From Bradyrhizobium sp. CCGUVB1N3 (GTDB lineage: Bacteria; Pseudomonadota; Alphaproteobacteria; Rhizobiales; Xanthobacteraceae): 64,000 bases of DNA. The notes under the pieces were generated by a model that saw only the letters and a program-made list of their open reading frames with translations, searched no databases and had not been told where the DNA came from. How positions within the stretch are numbered: the stretch's first letter is position 1; every line of letters begins with the position of its first letter. Made by a program: the position numbers and the translations under genes. Shown here one piece after another: positions 61,263 through 64,000 of the stretch. Where the stretch lies: positions 310,001 to 374,000 of the forward strand of contig NZ_JANADR010000001.1 of NCBI RefSeq assembly GCF_024199925.1. Direction: 5' to 3'.

Positions 61263-62513
61263 ATGCGTTATTCTGTCTTCTCCCTCATCGCCCAAGCCTT
61301 CAGCGGTCATAGCGGTTGGCAGCCGGCCTGGCGCGACGCTGCGCCTAAACCCGAATACGACGTGTTGATCATCGGCGGTGGTGGCCATGGTCTCGCGACC
61401 GCGCATTATCTCGCCAGCCGATACGGCATCAGCAACGTTGCGGTGGTCGAGAAAGGATATATCGGCTCCGGCAACGTTGGTCGCAACACGACGATCATCC
61501 GCTCGAACTATCTCCTGCCTGGAAACACCCCGTTCTACGAACTGTCGATGAAGCTCTGGGAGGGATTGGAGCAGGACCTGAACTACAACGCGATGGTCAG
61601 CCAGCGCGGGGTACTCAACCTCTTTCATTCGGATGCTCAGCGCGACGCCTTCGCACGCCGCGGTAACGCGATGCGCCTCGCAGGGGTCGACGCCGAGCTG
61701 ATCGACCGCGCACAGGTGCGCGCGATGCTGCCGTTTCTCGACTACGAGACAGGCCGCTTTCCTATCCGGGGTGGGCTGTTGCAGAGGCGCGGCGGCACTG
61801 CCCGCCACGACGCGGTCGCCTGGGGCTATGCGCGGGCTGCCGACAGCCGTGGCGTCGACATCGTGCAGAATTGCGAGGTGACCGGTCTAACCATCTCGGA
61901 TGGCCGCATCTTCGGTGTCGAGACCACGCGCGGTCCGATCAAGGCGAAAAAGGTCGCACTCGCTGTGGCGGGCAACTCCTCGCGTTTGGCCGCGATGGCC
62001 GGGATGCGGCTGCCGATTGAAAGCCATGTGCTGCAGGCCTTCGTCTCCGAGGGGCTCAAACCCCTGATCGACTGCGTGGTGACGTTCGGCGCTGGCCATT
62101 TCTACATCAGTCAGTCGGACAAGGGGGGCCTCGTCTTCGGAGGCGATATCGATGGCTACAATTCCTATGCCCAGCGCGGCAACCTCCCGGTGATCGAGGA
62201 TGTCATGGAAGCCGCGATGGGCCTGTGGCCCGGCTTGGGCCGGGTGCGGCTGTTGCGCCATTGGGGCGGCATCATGGACATGTCGATGGACGGATCCCCG
62301 ATCATCGATCAAGTGCCGGTTCAAGGGCTCTACCTCAACGCCGGCTGGTGCTATGGCGGCTTCAAAGCCACACCGGCCTCCGGCCTCTGCTTCGCCCATC
62401 TCATCGCCAAGGACGAGCCGCATCCCGTCGCGGCCGCCTATAGGCTCGACCGTTTCGCCACTGGTCGACTGATCGACGAAAAGGGTGTCGGCGCGCAGCC
62501 GAACCTGCACTGA
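61263..62513 (+). CDS. soxB: Sarcosine oxidase beta subunit
   Basis: 416 residues from the ATG at 61263 (MRYSVFSLIAQAFSGHSGWQ, the usual SoxB start). FAD motif DVLIIGGGGHGLATAHYLAS, VGRNTTIIRSNYL, His182 in TARHDAVAWG (the region carrying the covalent FMN histidine), and the C-terminal CYGGFKATPASG. The heterotetrameric enzyme oxidises sarcosine to glycine, passing the methyl group to tetrahydrofolate. Cytoplasmic. Followed by soxD and soxA with minimal spacing, the standard operon order. Confidence 0.95.
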   Translation: MRYSVFSLIAQAFSGHSGWQPAWRDAAPKPEYDVLIIGGGGHGLATAHYLASRYGISNVAVVEKGYIGSGNVGRNTTIIRSNYLLPGNTPFYELSMKLWEGLEQDLNYNAMVSQRGVLNLFHSDAQRDAFARRGNAMRLAGVDAELIDRAQVRAMLPFLDYETGRFPIRGGLLQRRGGTARHDAVAWGYARAADSRGVDIVQNCEVTGLTISDGRIFGVETTRGPIKAKKVALAVAGNSSRLAAMAGMRLPIESHVLQAFVSEGLKPLIDCVVTFGAGHFYISQSDKGGLVFGGDIDGYNSYAQRGNLPVIEDVMEAAMGLWPGLGRVRLLRHWGGIMDMSMDGSPIIDQVPVQGLYLNAGWCYGGFKATPASGLCFAHLIAKDEPHPVAAAYRLDRFATGRLIDEKGVGAQPNLH

Positions 62514-62534
62514 CGGACTTTGAGGGATACCCAA

Positions 62535-62810
62535 ATGCGCATCTCCTGCCCCCATTGTGGCGTGCGCGACGTCCAGGAATTTACGTATCTGGGCGATGCC
62601 GCTCCGCAGCGCCCAGATGGCATGGCCGCGGCGGAAGCTGCGATGTTCGACTACGTCTACCTGCGCGACAATCCACGCGATCTCCATGAGGAGCTCTGGT
62701 ATCACGGCGCCGGCTGCCACGCCTGGCTCGTCGTGGGCCGTGACACGCTCACCCATGCTATCGCCTCGGTGGTGCCGGCCAAAGGTCGCAAGGCGGGAGT
62801 GGAAGCATGA
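62535..62810 (+). CDS. soxD: Sarcosine oxidase delta subunit
   Basis: 91 residues from the ATG at 62535 after GAGGGATACCCAA. Zinc-binding delta subunit: CPHCG at residues 5-9 and the ELWYHGAGCHAWL segment, providing the zinc ligands. Structural role in holding the alpha and beta subunits. 21 bases after soxB and overlapping soxA by ATGA. Confidence 0.95.
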   Translation: MRISCPHCGVRDVQEFTYLGDAAPQRPDGMAAAEAAMFDYVYLRDNPRDLHEELWYHGAGCHAWLVVGRDTLTHAIASVVPAKGRKAGVEA

Positions 62811-64000
62811 GAAAGCAGCCCTTCCGCCTCAGCGGTGAGAGCCTTGTCGATCGCGCCCGGCCAATCTCCTTTCGGTTCGACGGCAAGTATTACGAGGGTT
62901 GTCTCGGCGACACCCTGGCCTCGGCGCTGCTCGCCAACGGCGTGCGCCTCGCCGGCCGTTCCTTCAAATATCACCGGCCTCGCGGGATCCTTTCAGCTGG
63001 CCCCGAGGAGCCGAACGCGCTGGTGGAGCTGCGTACCGGCGTGCGCCGCGAGCCAAATACTCGGGCAACCACGGTCGAGCTGTTCGACGGTCTTGACGCG
63101 AAAAGCCAGAACCGTTGGCCGTCGCTCACCTTGGATCTGCTGTCACTTAACGGACTGGCGTCGCCAGCCTTCGTTGCCGGTTTCTACTACAAGACCTTCA
63201 TGTGGCCGGCAGCGCTCTGGGAGAAACTGTATGAGCCGTTGATCCGCCGTGCCGCAGGACTCGGGCGCGCCGCTGGGGCGGAGGACCCAGATCATTATGA
63301 GAAAGCCTTCGCGTTCTGCGACGTTCTGGTGATCGGTGGAGGGGCGGCGGGCCTGTCCGCGGCCCTCGCGGCCGGCCGTAGTGGCGCCCGCGTCATCCTC
63401 TGTGATGAAGACTTCCGGCTTGGCGGCCGTTTGCTCGCCGAAAGGCGCGAGATCGGCGGTCGCCCGGCGGCCGAATGGCTTGCCGCCATGCTGGCCGAGC
63501 TCGCCAGCCTGTCCGAGGTGCGTATCATGCCGCGTACCAGCGTGTTCGGGCTCTACGACCACGGCATCTACGGCGCGGTTGAACGTGTCAACGACCACGT
63601 CGTCGTGCCGCCGGCGCATCAGCCGCGCCAGCGCGGTTGGCGAATCTACGCGAAGCGCGCGATCCTTGCCTCCGGTGCGCTCGAGAGACCGATCGTCTTC
63701 CCCGGAAACGACCGGCCGGGCGTCATGCTCGCCGGCGCCGTGCGCACCTACATCAACCGCTTCGGCGTATTGCCTGGCCGCGAGGCGGTCGTTTTCACCG
63801 CCGGCGACGAGGGCTGGGCGACGGTGCGCGATCTTGCTGCAGCCGGCGCGAGCGTGGCCGCGATCGTCGATTCCCGCAGCGACATCGATCCAGAGCTCAG
63901 GGCGCTCGCCCAGCGTCTCAGTGCGCCGCTGTTTGCGGGCGGCGCTGTCGAGGCGACGCAGGGTGGTCGCGAGCTGCGTGGCGTCGTCATCCGAGATGTT
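62807..64000 (+). CDS. soxA: Sarcosine oxidase alpha subunit, N-terminal part (cut by window end)
   Basis: Frame open from the ATG at 62807, which overlaps the soxD stop, to the last base (398 codons of about 1000). The N-terminal domain has ISFRFDGKYYEGCLGDTLAS and RSFKYHRPRGILSAGPEEPN, the small-domain signature of SoxA. The pyridine-nucleotide/FAD Rossmann segment CDVLVIGGGAAGLSAALAAG follows near residue 170, then RAILASGALERPIVFPGNDR. The C-terminal folate-binding domain lies beyond the window. It catalyses the NAD- and folate-linked half of sarcosine oxidation. soxG is expected after it. Confidence 0.95.
   Translation, partial: MRKQPFRLSGESLVDRARPISFRFDGKYYEGCLGDTLASALLANGVRLAGRSFKYHRPRGILSAGPEEPNALVELRTGVRREPNTRATTVELFDGLDAKSQNRWPSLTLDLLSLNGLASPAFVAGFYYKTFMWPAALWEKLYEPLIRRAAGLGRAAGAEDPDHYEKAFAFCDVLVIGGGAAGLSAALAAGRSGARVILCDEDFRLGGRLLAERREIGGRPAAEWLAAMLAELASLSEVRIMPRTSVFGLYDHGIYGAVERVNDHVVVPPAHQPRQRGWRIYAKRAILASGALERPIVFPGNDRPGVMLAGAVRTYINRFGVLPGREAVVFTAGDEGWATVRDLAAAGASVAAIVDSRSDIDPELRALAQRLSAPLFAGGAVEATQGGRELRGVVIRDV

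Overview
The window looks like a chromosomal segment of a Bradyrhizobium-like alphaproteobacterium (order Hyphomicrobiales). The grounds are uniformly high G+C, dense operons with ATGA/GTGA stop-start overlaps, a very high share of ABC uptake systems and LysR/GntR/Lrp/LacI regulators, and two copies (9031-9130 and 59150-59249) of a double-hairpin repeat of the kind scattered through Bradyrhizobium genomes. No rRNA, tRNA, CRISPR array, insertion sequence or phage gene was found. It reads as a catabolic, uptake-rich region.

Layout. (1) 1-9031: a frameshifted branched-chain-type binding protein on the minus strand, then a plus-strand catabolic operon: racemase-fold protein, Ohr/OsmC, thiolase-fold protein lacking the thiolase catalytic residues, DUF35-SDR fusion, cyclase/formamidase-type hydrolase, an intact paralogue of the binding protein, and an acyl-CoA ligase. 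(2) 9146-15797: MarR regulator, AtoE-type short-chain fatty acid permease, a 1139-residue molybdopterin oxidoreductase fused to a flavin reductase and a 2Fe-2S ferredoxin, and a divergent GntR regulator. (3) 15828-29387: lysine catabolism. HglS, aminoadipate-semialdehyde dehydrogenase and an aminotransferase lie on one side of LysR and Lrp genes. On the other side are a ThDP enzyme, a lysine-6-dehydrogenase/saccharopine-dehydrogenase-type enzyme, a polar amino-acid ABC transporter, a DadA-like oxidoreductase and an Asp/Glu-racemase-like enzyme. (4) 29539-38075: LacI regulator, sugar ABC transporter (one permease interrupted by an in-frame amber codon), an SDR and a GH31 enzyme whose residues mark it as a sulfoquinovosidase. 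(5) 38168-45606: a peptide-type ABC transporter with a nucleoside hydrolase, a 38-residue coupled ORF and a divergent LysR. (6) 45704-56508: a nine-gene minus-strand operon (AtuA-like pair, second peptide-type ABC transporter, carboxylesterase, NylB-like serine hydrolase) with a divergent LysR. (7) 56739-60088: polar amino-acid ABC transporter. (8) 60176-64000: GlxA/GbdR-like regulator and sarcosine oxidase genes soxB-soxD-soxA, the last cut by the window end.

How the genes work together. The lysine region can be written as a route: lysine to aminoadipate semialdehyde (dehydrogenase), to 2-aminoadipate (ALDH7-type), to 2-oxoadipate (aminotransferase), to D-2-hydroxyglutarate (HglS). The sulfosugar region has import, glycoside cleavage and one candidate oxidation step, but no visible downstream sulfo-glycolytic genes. 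The first operon, the molybdoenzyme-AtoE pair and the esterase/peptidase-like nine-gene operon are the places where the pathway cannot be named from known precedents and are the best candidates for undescribed chemistry. All functions are inferred from reading the translated sequence; no database search was run.
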